A DNA stretch of 64,000 nt. It comes from Gilvimarinus gilvus. Lineage in GTDB: Bacteria; Pseudomonadota; Gammaproteobacteria; Pseudomonadales; Cellvibrionaceae. Made by a program: the position numbers and the translations under genes. Positions 10,314 to 19,009 of the stretch are shown one piece after another; position 1 is the stretch's first letter; every line of letters begins with the position of its first letter. Under the pieces are notes generated by a model. It saw only the letters and a list, made by a program, of their open reading frames with translations, was not told where the DNA came from and ran no database searches. Location of the stretch: the NCBI RefSeq assembly GCF_030518155.1, contig NZ_JAULRU010000617.1, positions 248,001 through 312,000 on the forward strand. The letters run 5' to 3'.

Positions 10314-12503
10314 ATGACACCTCTAAACTTGGTTCAAATCGCTCTGCCCGTGCCCCTGCGCCGGGTATTTGACTACCTGTGGCCAGCGGATAGCCCCCAC
10401 TGCCCGGCAGGCTCTCGGGTTGAAGTGCCTTTCGGGAATCGTACACTGATAGGCATAGTGGTTAGTTTTAGCGACCAAAGTGACACCCCGCGAGAAAAGC
10501 TCAAGCCCATTAAGCAGGTTATTGACCGCACCCCTGTGCTCAACGACGAGCTGCTCGGCCTTATCATTTGGGCCGCGAATTATTACCAAAGCCCCATCGG
10601 CGAAGCTCTGCAAACAGCCTTGCCAGTTCTACTCCGTCAAGGCGCCCCACTGCAAGCGCAAACCTCAACCAGCGAACAGTGGTGGCAACTCACAACGGAG
10701 GGCCTTGGCCTGCCCGACAACGCGCTGCGTAAAGCGCCGCAGCAGGCGCTACTACTGGCACACCTGCGCGCAAACAAATGCTGCCCCTGGAGTAAGTTAA
10801 AAGAGGCAGGCTACGCCCGGGACACACTGCTGCGCCTGCGGGGCAAAGGGCTGGCTGTAGAGGCCCAAGAACCGCCGCCAGCGCCCACTGAGCGTCCCCT
10901 AGTGCTTAACAGTGAGCAGCAAGCCGCTCTCGATGCCATTAGCTACAAACACTATCAAACCTACCTGCTAAACGGCGCCACAGGGAGCGGGAAAACAGAG
11001 GTCTATCTGCAAGCCATCGCCCAACTACAGCAGCAGCGAGCTGGCGCGCAAACGCTGGTTCTGGTACCGGAGATTGGCCTCACCCCGCAAACCATTGGCC
11101 GCTTCAAAAAGCGCTTTGGCGGCACTCTCGCGGTTTTACACTCGGGGCTCAACGATCGTGAACGCCTCAATAGCTGGGTTCGTGCAGCCACTGGCGAAGC
11201 TCAGATCATCGTTGGTACGCGCTCAGCGTTGTTCACCCCGATGATCACCCCGGGGCTGATTATTATCGACGAGGAACACGACACGTCGTTTAAGCAGCAA
11301 GATGGGTTCCGCTACTCGGCGCGCGACCTTGCCTGCGTGCGCGCCAAATCCCTCAATATTCCCTTAATACTTGGGTCCGCTACGCCGGCACTGGAGAGTT
11401 TGCACAACGCCAAGATGGGACGCTTTCAAACGCTCCCCCTGCAACAACGCGCCAACCGTCAAGCTGCCCCACTTATTGAAGTTATTGATACCGTAGAGCA
11501 CAACCAAGGATTAGCCATACCAAGCCTGCAGGCGATTAAACGGCACTTGCACCAAGGCAACCAAGTTCTGGTATTTCTTAACCGCCGAGGCTATGCGCCG
11601 ACGCTTAAATGCCGCGATTGCGGTACGGTAGTCTGCTGCCCCAACTGCGATGCCCGACTCACCTTACATCACACCCCTAAACACTTGCACTGCCATCACT
11701 GCGATTTTCAGCGCGGGGTATTGCGCAGCTGCGAGAGTTGTCATGGCCGCAACCTGGAACCCATTGGCCAGGGCACAGAGCGCAGCGAAGAAGCACTGGC
11801 AAAGCGCTTTGCGGAGTTTCCCGTGTGGCGCATTGACCGGGATAGCACCCGCAACAAGGGGGCTCTGGAGTCCCTATTCAACCGCATTAACAGCGGAGAA
11901 CCCTGCATTTTGGTGGGCACGCAAATGCTGGCCAAGGGACATCATTTTCCCAAGGTAACGCTTGCGGTCATTCTTGATGTCGATGGCGGCTTGCTCAGTG
12001 CCGACTTTCGTGGCCCCGAACGTTTAGGCCAACTTATTACTCAGGTGGCGGGACGATCGGGGCGCGGTGAGCGCCGCGGCGAAGTGATTTTGCAAAGTCA
12101 AAACCGCGATCACCCTCTGCTGCAACAATTAATTCATCAAGGCTATGGCGCCTTTGCCGACGCGCTGCTCAGTGAGCGTGAAATAACGCAAATGCCGCCC
12201 TACGCTCCCATAGCACTTATTCGTGCAGATGCCCTAAATGCCGATAGCCCTCGCCACTTTCTTACTGAACTTAAGCACCAACTAAGCGCTTTGGCCGAAC
12301 AACATCAAGTACAAATGTTAGGCCCGATGCCGGCACTTATGGAAAAGAAAGGCCAGCGCTACCGTCACCAATTACAATTGAAGGCCCATACGCGTCACGC
12401 ACTGCAAACATTTCTAGCGACTTTGAGCATGCGACTTGAGGCAAATAAAGCTCCCCGCGATCTGCGCTGGTCGATCGACGTTGATCCACAAGACATGGGT
12501 TAA
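10314..12503 (+). CDS. priA: primosomal replication-restart helicase PriA
   Basis: 729 residues. PriA reloads the replisome at stalled forks. The N-terminal 3'-DNA-binding domain (about 1-100) and winged-helix segment precede the helicase core: Walker A GATGSGKTEV near 221-230 and Walker B IIDEEHD near 317. Two zinc sites follow: eight Cys residues occur within about 425-485 in CxxC pairs (CRDC, CPNC, CHHC, CESC). The QVAGRSGRG helicase motif VI is also present. The ribosome-binding site is weak. Downstream, where argS is often found, there is instead a 179-bp spacer and the SPOR-domain gene. Confidence 0.96.
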   Translation: MTPLNLVQIALPVPLRRVFDYLWPADSPHCPAGSRVEVPFGNRTLIGIVVSFSDQSDTPREKLKPIKQVIDRTPVLNDELLGLIIWAANYYQSPIGEALQTALPVLLRQGAPLQAQTSTSEQWWQLTTEGLGLPDNALRKAPQQALLLAHLRANKCCPWSKLKEAGYARDTLLRLRGKGLAVEAQEPPPAPTERPLVLNSEQQAALDAISYKHYQTYLLNGATGSGKTEVYLQAIAQLQQQRAGAQTLVLVPEIGLTPQTIGRFKKRFGGTLAVLHSGLNDRERLNSWVRAATGEAQIIVGTRSALFTPMITPGLIIIDEEHDTSFKQQDGFRYSARDLACVRAKSLNIPLILGSATPALESLHNAKMGRFQTLPLQQRANRQAAPLIEVIDTVEHNQGLAIPSLQAIKRHLHQGNQVLVFLNRRGYAPTLKCRDCGTVVCCPNCDARLTLHHTPKHLHCHHCDFQRGVLRSCESCHGRNLEPIGQGTERSEEALAKRFAEFPVWRIDRDSTRNKGALESLFNRINSGEPCILVGTQMLAKGHHFPKVTLAVILDVDGGLLSADFRGPERLGQLITQVAGRSGRGERRGEVILQSQNRDHPLLQQLIHQGYGAFADALLSEREITQMPPYAPIALIRADALNADSPRHFLTELKHQLSALAEQHQVQMLGPMPALMEKKGQRYRHQLQLKAHTRHALQTFLATLSMRLEANKAPRDLRWSIDVDPQDMG

Positions 12504-12682
12504 TATTGCTCAATACGGATAGCACCCTGCTCAGTAAGCGGCCCAGTTCTCGCTCATCCCATAGATTGACGCCCGGCTCATCGATCCCGTCCTGCGTTAG
12601 CCGTAAAAACAAATAGCAGGTTCGCATTGCCCCCCGCGCATCGCCAGTCGTAAAATAGTGGCTTTTACTTAGAGCTAACTTG

Positions 12683-13267
12683 ATGACCCGCGATTACGCT
12701 AAGAAAAAACGCCCCCCCGCCCAAGCAAAAAAAGCGGCACCTAAATCTCAGGTCCCCCCTTGGGTATGGCTGTTTATTGGCTCTATCCTCGGTGCCTTTA
12801 TTATGTTTTTGGTGTATTTGTCAGGTGTACCACCTGTCGACCTAACGGCGCGCACGCCAGTGACAGAGCAGGCGCCCGCTGTCAGCGACACCACAGAGGA
12901 ACCTGCCGCAGATCAACAAGAACTGCCCAAGCCACGCTTTGATTTCTATAAACTACTGCAGGAAAGCGAAGAAATTGTGCCCGCCACAGAGCCTGCAGAA
13001 ACTGACTCGACAGCCGCAGCGCCCGTTGAGTATTTGCTGCAAGTGGGCTCTTTTCGCCGCGCCCAGGATGCTGATAATTTACGCGCGCAATTGATTTTGC
13101 TCAATCTTGACGCTTACACCGAGCGGGTTACGATACGTGGCGGCGAGCAGTGGCACCGAGTGGTGGTAGGCCCCTTTGACAATCAAAGCCGCATGTCCAA
13201 AGCACGCTCCACGCTGGTTTCCAACCGATATAGCGCCCTGGTACTCAAACGCAAAACTGAAAGTTAA
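12683..13267 (+). CDS. SPOR-domain membrane protein, FtsN-like
   Basis: 194 residues from the ATG at 12683; the preceding TTG is an unlikely start. A basic cytoplasmic N-terminus (DYAKKKRPPAQAKKAA) leads to one membrane helix (VWLFIGSILGAFIMFLVYL, about 28-47). Then comes a proline- and acid-rich periplasmic linker and a C-terminal SPOR domain (about 117-190; YLLQVGSFRRAQDADNLRAQ). SPOR domains bind denuded glycan strands at the division septum. This layout and the place next to hslVU match the gene called ftsN or 'SPOR domain protein' in Pseudomonas-like genomes. Whether it is the essential FtsN cannot be settled from sequence alone. Confidence 0.85.
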   Translation: MTRDYAKKKRPPAQAKKAAPKSQVPPWVWLFIGSILGAFIMFLVYLSGVPPVDLTARTPVTEQAPAVSDTTEEPAADQQELPKPRFDFYKLLQESEEIVPATEPAETDSTAAAPVEYLLQVGSFRRAQDADNLRAQLILLNLDAYTERVTIRGGEQWHRVVVGPFDNQSRMSKARSTLVSNRYSALVLKRKTES

Positions 13268-13312
13268 TTGCTTGCAGACGTATAACCAAGCCCGGTAAGG
13301 GCCACCGAGCTG

Positions 13313-13338
13313 CCTTGAAAATTTCAGGGCAGCCCCCA
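13313..13338 (+). promoter_or_regulatory. sigma-32 heat-shock promoter for hslVU
   Basis: CTTGAAA (13313-13319) is followed after 13 bp by CCCCAT (13333-13338), about 56 bp ahead of the hslV start. This matches the established sigma-32 consensus CTTGAAA-N(11-16)-CCCCAT exactly. It stands where the heat-shock promoter of hslVU would be expected. Confidence 0.8.
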
Positions 13339-13394
13339 TAAACGACCTATCTCTTAGCCAATACACTCAATATAACTCAGCTTAAGGAGTACTC

Positions 13395-13934
13395 GTGGAA
13401 CAATACCGGGGTACCACTATACTATCCGTTCGCCGCGGCAATTCCGTCGTTATTGGCGGTGACGGTCAGGTGTCGCTCGGCAACACCATTATGAAAGGCA
13501 ATGCGCGCAAAGTGCGCCGCCTATATCGCGATCAAGTCATTGCGGGCTTCGCTGGTGGCACGGCGGATGCCTTTACTTTGTTTGAACGCTTTGAAGCCAA
13601 ACTCGAAGCGTATAACGGTCAGCTGACACGCGCCGCCGTAGAATTAGCCAAAGACTGGCGCACCGAACGCTCGCTGCGCCGCCTAGAGGCACTGCTCGCG
13701 GTGGCAGACAAAGAGGCCTCGCTAATCATCACCGGTAACGGCGATGTAATACAGCCCGAAGATGACCTGATCGCAATAGGCTCAGGTGGTGCATTTGCTC
13801 AGTCGGCTGCCCGCGCCTTGCTGGACAATACCGAGATGACCGCCGAAGACATTGTCAAAAAAGGCCTGACGATCGCCGGTGATATCTGTATTTACACCAA
13901 TCACAATCACACCATTGAAACTCTGGAATTTTAA
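13395..13934 (+). CDS. hslV: ATP-dependent protease proteolytic subunit HslV
   Basis: 179 residues, starting at a GTG with a strong AAGGAG six bases upstream. HslV is the threonine peptidase of the HslUV (ClpQY) protease. The mature N-terminus should be Thr7 of the TTILSVRR motif, so a six-residue leader (MEQYRG) must be removed. Some relatives have such a leader, whereas E. coli HslV loses only Met. [15 protein letters not shown] and the [16 protein letters not shown] segment are typical. It lies behind a sigma-32 promoter and 13 bp ahead of hslU. Confidence 0.97.
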   Translation: MEQYRGTTILSVRRGNSVVIGGDGQVSLGNTIMKGNARKVRRLYRDQVIAGFAGGTADAFTLFERFEAKLEAYNGQLTRAAVELAKDWRTERSLRRLEALLAVADKEASLIITGNGDVIQPEDDLIAIGSGGAFAQSAARALLDNTEMTAEDIVKKGLTIAGDICIYTNHNHTIETLEF

Positions 13935-13947
13935 CTGCGAGCTCATT

Positions 13948-15267
13948 ATGTCCAGTATGACGCCACGTGAAATAGTTCACGAGCTAGACCGCCATATCGT
14001 CGGTCAGAACAACGCCAAACGCGCCGTTGCCATAGCCCTGCGCAACCGCTGGCGCCGCATGCAGGTAGACGCCGACTTGCGCGGAGAAATCACGCCGAAA
14101 AACATCCTGATGATTGGACCAACGGGGGTAGGTAAAACCGAAATTGCCCGTCGTCTGGCTAAATTATCCGGCGCGCCGTTTATAAAGGTGGAGGCCACTA
14201 AATTCACTGAGGTGGGCTACGTTGGCCGCGACGTCGAATCCATCATCCGCGACCTGGTGGAAAGTGCCATGAAAATGCAGCGTGAAACAGCCATGAAGCG
14301 CGTGCAACTAAGCGCCATGGAAGCGGCCGAGGAACGTGTGCTTGACGCCCTGCTACCCAAAGCGCGCGGTGAACAAGACAGCGACAGCGGTGCCAATACC
14401 AGACAGGTTTTCCGCAAGAAGTTGCGCGAAGGCGAGCTCGACGAAAAAGAAATTGAAATCGATCTGGCGGCCACACCTGTGGGCGTAGAAATCATGGCGC
14501 CTCCTGGCATGGAAGACATGACGAATCAATTGCAAAATATGTTTTCTTCGATGTCTAATGACCGCAAGCAAACCAGCAAAATGACGGTTAAACAAGCAAT
14601 GAAAGCGCTCGAAGAAGAGGAGGCGGCCAAGCTGGTAAACAACGAAGACATTAAGGCCATGGCCATTGAATCGGTGGAGCAAAATGGCATCGTCTTTCTC
14701 GACGAAATCGATAAAGTTGCCAAGCGAGCCGACAGTGGCGGCGGTGCCGACGTTTCTCGCGAAGGTGTGCAGCGCGACTTACTCCCTCTCATTGAGGGCT
14801 GCACCGTCACCACCAAACACGGCATGGTGAAAACTGATCACATATTATTTATCTCCTCTGGCGCCTTCCATCTGTCAAAGCCCTCCGACCTTATCCCGGA
14901 ATTACAGGGACGCCTCCCCATTAGGGTGGAACTCAGCGCTCTGACACCGGACGATTTTGAGAGAATTCTCACCGAACCATCTGCCTCACTGACCGAGCAA
15001 CAGCAGGCTCTGCTGGCAACCGAGGGGGTGAAGATCGAGTTTAGCAAGGATGGTATTCGCCGCATCGCTGAAACCGCTTACGAGGTCAATGAACGCACCG
15101 AAAATATTGGCGCCCGCCGCCTGCACACCCTACTGGAGCGCCTACTGGAAGATATTTCCTTTGATGCAGGTAGCGACCAGCAGAGCTTTACCATCGATGC
15201 GGCTTATGTCGACAGTCATCTCAACGAGCTGGCTCAAGATGAAGACCTTAGCCGTTACATACTTTAA
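13948..15267 (+). CDS. hslU: ATP-dependent protease ATPase subunit HslU
   Basis: 439 residues from the ATG at 13948 ([14 protein letters not shown]). The open frame extends back into hslV, but those residues are not homologous to the family. HslU is the AAA+ unfoldase that feeds HslV. The Walker [10 protein letters not shown] is near residues 55-63 and Walker B VFLDEIDK near 251. The intermediate I-domain lies between about 110 and 240, with an acid-rich EEEEAAK segment. The arginine-finger and sensor region ([12 protein letters not shown]) is at the end, and the C-terminus DEDLSRYIL is the conserved tail that activates HslV. Confidence 0.97.
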   Translation: MSSMTPREIVHELDRHIVGQNNAKRAVAIALRNRWRRMQVDADLRGEITPKNILMIGPTGVGKTEIARRLAKLSGAPFIKVEATKFTEVGYVGRDVESIIRDLVESAMKMQRETAMKRVQLSAMEAAEERVLDALLPKARGEQDSDSGANTRQVFRKKLREGELDEKEIEIDLAATPVGVEIMAPPGMEDMTNQLQNMFSSMSNDRKQTSKMTVKQAMKALEEEEAAKLVNNEDIKAMAIESVEQNGIVFLDEIDKVAKRADSGGGADVSREGVQRDLLPLIEGCTVTTKHGMVKTDHILFISSGAFHLSKPSDLIPELQGRLPIRVELSALTPDDFERILTEPSASLTEQQQALLATEGVKIEFSKDGIRRIAETAYEVNERTENIGARRLHTLLERLLEDISFDAGSDQQSFTIDAAYVDSHLNELAQDEDLSRYIL

Positions 15268-15278
15268 ACGCTAAGTCA

Positions 15279-15316
15279 CATGTCTATTTGAGTTGTTGAC
15301 CTCTCAAATAGACATG
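15279..15316. repeat. 14-bp perfect hairpin between hslU and the DUF971 gene
   Basis: CATGTCTATTTGAG (15279-15292) and its exact complement CTCAAATAGACATG (15303-15316) flank a 10-nt loop. No T-run follows, so it is not a standard terminator. It swallows an in-frame ATG at 15314, which argues for the DUF971 start at 15335. Confidence 0.85.
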
Positions 15317-15334
15317 GCCAATGAGCGCCGCTGC

Positions 15335-15718
15335 ATGACACCAACCAAAGTAAAATTGCTACGCCAAAGCGCTGAACTCGAGCTCAGCTATGGCGACACC
15401 ACCTTTCGCCTCGACGCAGAGTTCTTACGCGTACACTCACCGAGCGCCGAGGTTCGCGGCCATGGCGCGGGCAATGAAAAACTTCAGACAGGCAAAAGGC
15501 ATGTACAGCTACAGGACTTAGAGGCCGTGGGCAACTATGGTATCAAACTGGTGTTTGATGACGGCCACGACAGCGGAATCTATACCTGGGCTCTACTTTA
15601 TGAATTATGCAAAAACCATGATCAATACTGGGGTAAATATTTAACTGCACTTGAACAAGCAGGCCAGTCGAGGGACCCCGACGTACAACCTCTTAAGTTC
15701 CATCCTGTCAGCGACTAA
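15335..15718 (+). CDS. DUF971 family protein
   Basis: 127 residues from the ATG at 15335 (MTPTKVKLLRQS), which matches where homologues begin; an ATG at 15314 lies inside a hairpin arm. The domain is the DUF971 or GBBH-like N-terminal fold: small, with a characteristic IYTWALLYELCKNHDQYW ending. In gamma-butyrobetaine hydroxylase this fold is a zinc-binding N-terminal domain, and stand-alone copies have been linked to iron-sulfur or Mrp-type proteins. Here the classical zinc cysteines are not evident; a single Cys is visible. The role is unknown. Position after hslVU is conserved in Pseudomonas-like genomes. Confidence 0.85.
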   Translation: MTPTKVKLLRQSAELELSYGDTTFRLDAEFLRVHSPSAEVRGHGAGNEKLQTGKRHVQLQDLEAVGNYGIKLVFDDGHDSGIYTWALLYELCKNHDQYWGKYLTALEQAGQSRDPDVQPLKFHPVSD

Positions 15719-15761
15719 CCTTAGTGGCACCAGCTGATACGATCCTTTACCTACATAGAGT

Positions 15762-15791
15762 TTCGCAAAAAGCGGCCAAGCCAGCTACAAT
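15762..15791 (+). promoter_or_regulatory. candidate sigma-70 promoter for the membrane-protein gene
   Basis: TTCGCA (15762-15767), an 18-bp spacer and TACAAT (15786-15791) lie about 40 bp ahead of the next start codon. The hexamers match four and five of six consensus positions. Confidence 0.35.
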
Positions 15792-15831
15792 GCGTATTTT
15801 CCAGTCACGATAGCGCCCTTAGATAAAAGTA

Positions 15832-16506
15832 ATGCAGACATCTCAATCTATTATTCCACTTCGCCCCTTGCGCTATATCTCCCTATTGGCCGCCATTTTG
15901 CTGGCTCAATTACTGATCATTAGCTATTACGTGAGCGGCCCTGATGAAATAGCACAAGCCGCAGCTCAGGAAGGCAACCTGATTGATTGGTCGTCAGCCC
16001 TAGGATATTTTATTGGCGTCGCCACCATGCTCATCTTTGGCGGTTACCATGTCATTCGCTACCACTGGCCCCTAATGCTTTCGCTCGCTTTGTTAGGCAT
16101 GCGCGAGTTAGACCTAGACAAGAAATTTTCCACTTATGGCTTGTTTAAATCGGCCACCCTTAAAGCGAGTGACGTGTCACTGTTAGAAAAGGGCATTACC
16201 ATCGTCATTATTGCTGCTATTGCATCGCTCACCATATTGCTGATCAAGCGTTACTGGAGGACGCTGATCTCGAGCTTTTTTCACTTAGAAGCGGTTTCTT
16301 TTATAACCTGCTTCGCGGGTGGCATGCTTGTCTTGGCCAGAACACTGGATGGCATTAGCCGCAAGGCGGCTGATTTTGGCGTAGTTGTTACGCAGCACAA
16401 TGAGATACTCACCACCATCGCCGAAGAGGTACTGGAGCTCGGAGCTCCTTACACGTTTATTTTGGCGTTTTTTGCTTATCGAAGAATTTACTTAGCCGCC
16501 CGCTAA
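15832..16506 (+). CDS. multi-pass inner-membrane protein of unknown function
   Basis: 224 residues with about five to six predicted hydrophobic segments (about 16-34, 52-70, 76-88, 119-137, 154-167, 198-213). A conserved-looking polar stretch MRELDLDKKFSTYGLFKS lies between the third and fourth segments. A late EEVLELGAPYTFI resembles a motif in uncharacterised proteobacterial membrane proteins. I do not recognise an enzymatic or transport family. It is a single gene with its own promoter candidate, and it is convergent with the GT9 gene, 10 bp away. Confidence 0.75.
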   Translation: MQTSQSIIPLRPLRYISLLAAILLAQLLIISYYVSGPDEIAQAAAQEGNLIDWSSALGYFIGVATMLIFGGYHVIRYHWPLMLSLALLGMRELDLDKKFSTYGLFKSATLKASDVSLLEKGITIVIIAAIASLTILLIKRYWRTLISSFFHLEAVSFITCFAGGMLVLARTLDGISRKAADFGVVVTQHNEILTTIAEEVLELGAPYTFILAFFAYRRIYLAAR

Positions 16507-16516
16507 AATCTCCAAA

Positions 16517-17401
16517 TCAATTTATTTGCGCGCGCCCCTTTACTCGCCGGAAACCACTCATCACGCGCTGAGGGCTCAGGGCGCGCTTCCAGAACCGGCT
16601 TTTCAGCGGACGGCAAAACAACCACGATGGTGCCAGTATCACTTCATTGACATGCCACGACGGCGCCCACAGCCTCGCGGTACCTTTGCGAATAGCAATG
16701 GTTGCCGTAGGCACCCCTAGACACGATGCCAAATGCCCCAGGCCCGAGTCACAACCGATAAAGTATTGACTCTCGGCCAGAAAGCCTGCCACTTCTGACA
16801 GAGACTCAAAACATGCCACTTCATAACCTTGCTCTATAGCGCGTTGCCAGTCGGGTCGTTCATTAGGTGCAACCACCAGTACCGGCTTCAAGCCATCACG
16901 TCGCAACGCTTCTGCCAACCGTAAAAACTTCTCCTGCGGCCAAATTTTAAATGGGTCCACTGAGGTGGGGTGAAGCACTACCCTATTCTCGAGTCGCCCC
17001 GTTGTCTTGACTGATGCAATGCCATTATCCCTTACTGGATTAGCAATACCCCAATGACACCGACAATAATCCAATTGAATATCAACCATTGACTTCGATG
17101 ACCGGAACAACTCAGACTCGCTCATCACTTCAACGTGACGGTGGTGACTTTTTAAGTCTGAAACAAACGGGCGATCAAACAGCACTACGACTCGTTCGAA
17201 ATCCTGCCAATCAACCTTGCTTTTGAATGTGTGTGGGTAAGACCGAATTGAAAAGCCCGGAAACCAATCCCGCAATTGGAACAGATAATCACTAAATACC
17301 GTCACCGTATAACCTGCCCGACACAAATTATTAACAGCCACCATGCCGATAAGAGAATCCCCCATACGATCACTGCTGACAAATGCGATTTGCTTTTCCA
17401 T
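16517..17401 (-). CDS. glycosyltransferase family 9 (heptosyltransferase-like)
   Basis: 294 residues, short for a heptosyltransferase (usually 320-350). The N-terminal half begins IAFVSSDRMGDSLIGMVAV, the acceptor-side Rossmann start with the conserved GD. The C-terminal half contains VLHPTSVDPFKIWPQEKF and the donor-binding FIGCDSGLGHLASCLGVPT typical of GT9. It probably adds a heptose or related sugar to the LPS inner core on the cytoplasmic face. It lies downstream of hldE, which makes the ADP-heptose donor, across a 164-bp spacer with its own promoter candidate. The exact acceptor is unknown. Confidence 0.8.
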   Translation of the reverse strand: MEKQIAFVSSDRMGDSLIGMVAVNNLCRAGYTVTVFSDYLFQLRDWFPGFSIRSYPHTFKSKVDWQDFERVVVLFDRPFVSDLKSHHRHVEVMSESELFRSSKSMVDIQLDYCRCHWGIANPVRDNGIASVKTTGRLENRVVLHPTSVDPFKIWPQEKFLRLAEALRRDGLKPVLVVAPNERPDWQRAIEQGYEVACFESLSEVAGFLAESQYFIGCDSGLGHLASCLGVPTATIAIRKGTARLWAPSWHVNEVILAPSWLFCRPLKSRFWKRALSPQRVMSGFRRVKGRAQIN

Positions 17402-17415
17402 ACAATACGTCCTGT

Positions 17416-17444
17416 ACTATAAAATCGGATAAAATTTTCACCAA
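17416..17444 (-). promoter_or_regulatory. candidate sigma-70 promoter for the GT9 gene
   Basis: On the minus strand TTGGTG (17439-17444), a 17-bp spacer and TATAGT (17416-17421) lie 15 bp ahead of the GT9 start. The -10 matches five of six positions. The rest of the 164-bp spacer to hldE is AT-rich and shows no gene. Confidence 0.4.
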
Positions 17445-17565
17445 CAAACACAAACACCCATGGCAACGGCAATGTCACCAGGGGTCAATGTGATTTGTTA
17501 TAATAATTAGAGAGTATTTCTATTGAGACACGCGATCAGTAACGCTAAAGATCTTGTTTACGCTT

Positions 17566-18993
17566 TTAAGATGTTTCGTGGATTTTCTCAATAATGCCCG
17601 TCGTCGAGCAGTTTTCGTAAAAGTTGAGCACTGCAACTTCTCCGCCATAGGCTTTGACAATTTCCCAGCCTACCACTTCAGTTTCGGAGTAATCTCCGCC
17701 TTTCACCAATACATCGGGTTTAATTAGGCGCAGTAACTCTTCGGGCGTATCGTCAGAGAAGCTAATCACCCAGTCGACAGCCTCCAATCCTGCCAATACC
17801 GCCATACGCCGCTCAACCGGATTAATAGGGCGCGACGGGCCTTTCAAACGGGATACAGATTCATCGCTGTTAATGGCAACGACCAAGCGGTGGCCCTGCT
17901 CACGCGCCTGCTCCAAGTAACCAACATGGCCTGCATGTATAATATCAAAGCAGCCGTTAGTGAATACAACCTTCTCACCCTGTTGTCTGACTTCCTCCAG
18001 CGCAATAAGTAACTGATCTACGCTCACTACACCGCGTTCAACTCCACGCTCCATACCAACCGCACGACGTAGCTCCGGACCACTAATGGTCGCAGTACCC
18101 AGCTTGCCCACCACAATACCCGCTGCCACATTGGCAAGCCCTGTTGCTTCCGGCAGCGAATAGCCCGCCGCCAGAGAAGATGCTAACACTGCAATAACTG
18201 TATCGCCAGCGCCAGTTACATCGAACACTTCGCGCGCTCTTGCGGGCAAATGCAGTTCAGGTTGATTGGGGCGCAACAGTGTCATTCCATGCTCACCTCG
18301 TGTCACTAACAGCGCCGACAACTCCAATTCTTGCATCAGCTGTGATGCTTTATCCACCAAGACCTGCTCAGTAGGGCAAGCGCCGACAACGATTTCCAGC
18401 TCGTGAATGTTCGGTGTAAGCAATGTCGCGCCTCTATAGCGAGAGAAATCACTGCCCTTGGGGTCGACCAACACCGGTACCTGTTGCTCGCGCGCAGCCG
18501 CAATCAATGCCTGGCAGTTTGCCAACGAGCCTTTGGCATAATCTGACAAGACCATGACGCCAGCCCCAGACAATAGTTGACGAGCCTTGTCCGCAAATTT
18601 CGAGCAGTCATCTGGCCCAAAAGACTGTTCGAAATCCATGCGAATTAATTGCTGGTGACGGCTCATAACACGCAGCTTAGTAATAGTTGGCTTATCTACA
18701 GAAACCTGAAAATCTGTCAAGATTCCCGCTGCACCTAACTGGCCACGCAGCACTTCGGCGGCCTCATCCCGGCCAACGACGCTCACCAAGGAGGCGGCCG
18801 CACCCAGCGCTGCAATATTGAGCGCAACATTACCAGCGCCACCGGCCCGGTCATCGGTCGTATTTACTTTGACAACAGGAACCGGCGCTTCAGGTGAAAT
18901 TCGCGAAGTCTCGCCCACCCAATAACGATCGAGCATGACATCGCCAATAACCAGAACTTGCGATTGATCATAACGTGGTGACGGCAGTTGCAT
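17566..18993 (-). CDS. hldE: bifunctional heptose-7-phosphate kinase / heptose-1-phosphate adenylyltransferase
   Basis: 475 residues, the normal length. The N-terminal PfkB-type kinase (about 1-320) makes heptose 1,7-bisphosphate; its catalytic motif GAGDTVIAVLAS is near 245. The C-terminal nucleotidyltransferase (about 345-475) begins TNGCFDIIHAGHVGYL, with the HxGH signature. It transfers AMP to heptose 1-phosphate. Both halves are complete, so the protein supplies ADP-heptose to the heptosyltransferases encoded nearby (waaF and the GT9 gene). It lies 16 bp after msbA. Confidence 0.97.
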   Translation of the reverse strand: MQLPSPRYDQSQVLVIGDVMLDRYWVGETSRISPEAPVPVVKVNTTDDRAGGAGNVALNIAALGAAASLVSVVGRDEAAEVLRGQLGAAGILTDFQVSVDKPTITKLRVMSRHQQLIRMDFEQSFGPDDCSKFADKARQLLSGAGVMVLSDYAKGSLANCQALIAAAREQQVPVLVDPKGSDFSRYRGATLLTPNIHELEIVVGACPTEQVLVDKASQLMQELELSALLVTRGEHGMTLLRPNQPELHLPARAREVFDVTGAGDTVIAVLASSLAAGYSLPEATGLANVAAGIVVGKLGTATISGPELRRAVGMERGVERGVVSVDQLLIALEEVRQQGEKVVFTNGCFDIIHAGHVGYLEQAREQGHRLVVAINSDESVSRLKGPSRPINPVERRMAVLAGLEAVDWVISFSDDTPEELLRLIKPDVLVKGGDYSETEVVGWEIVKAYGGEVAVLNFYENCSTTGIIEKIHETS

Positions 18994-19009
18994 ACTAATT
19001 TTCCAGCGG

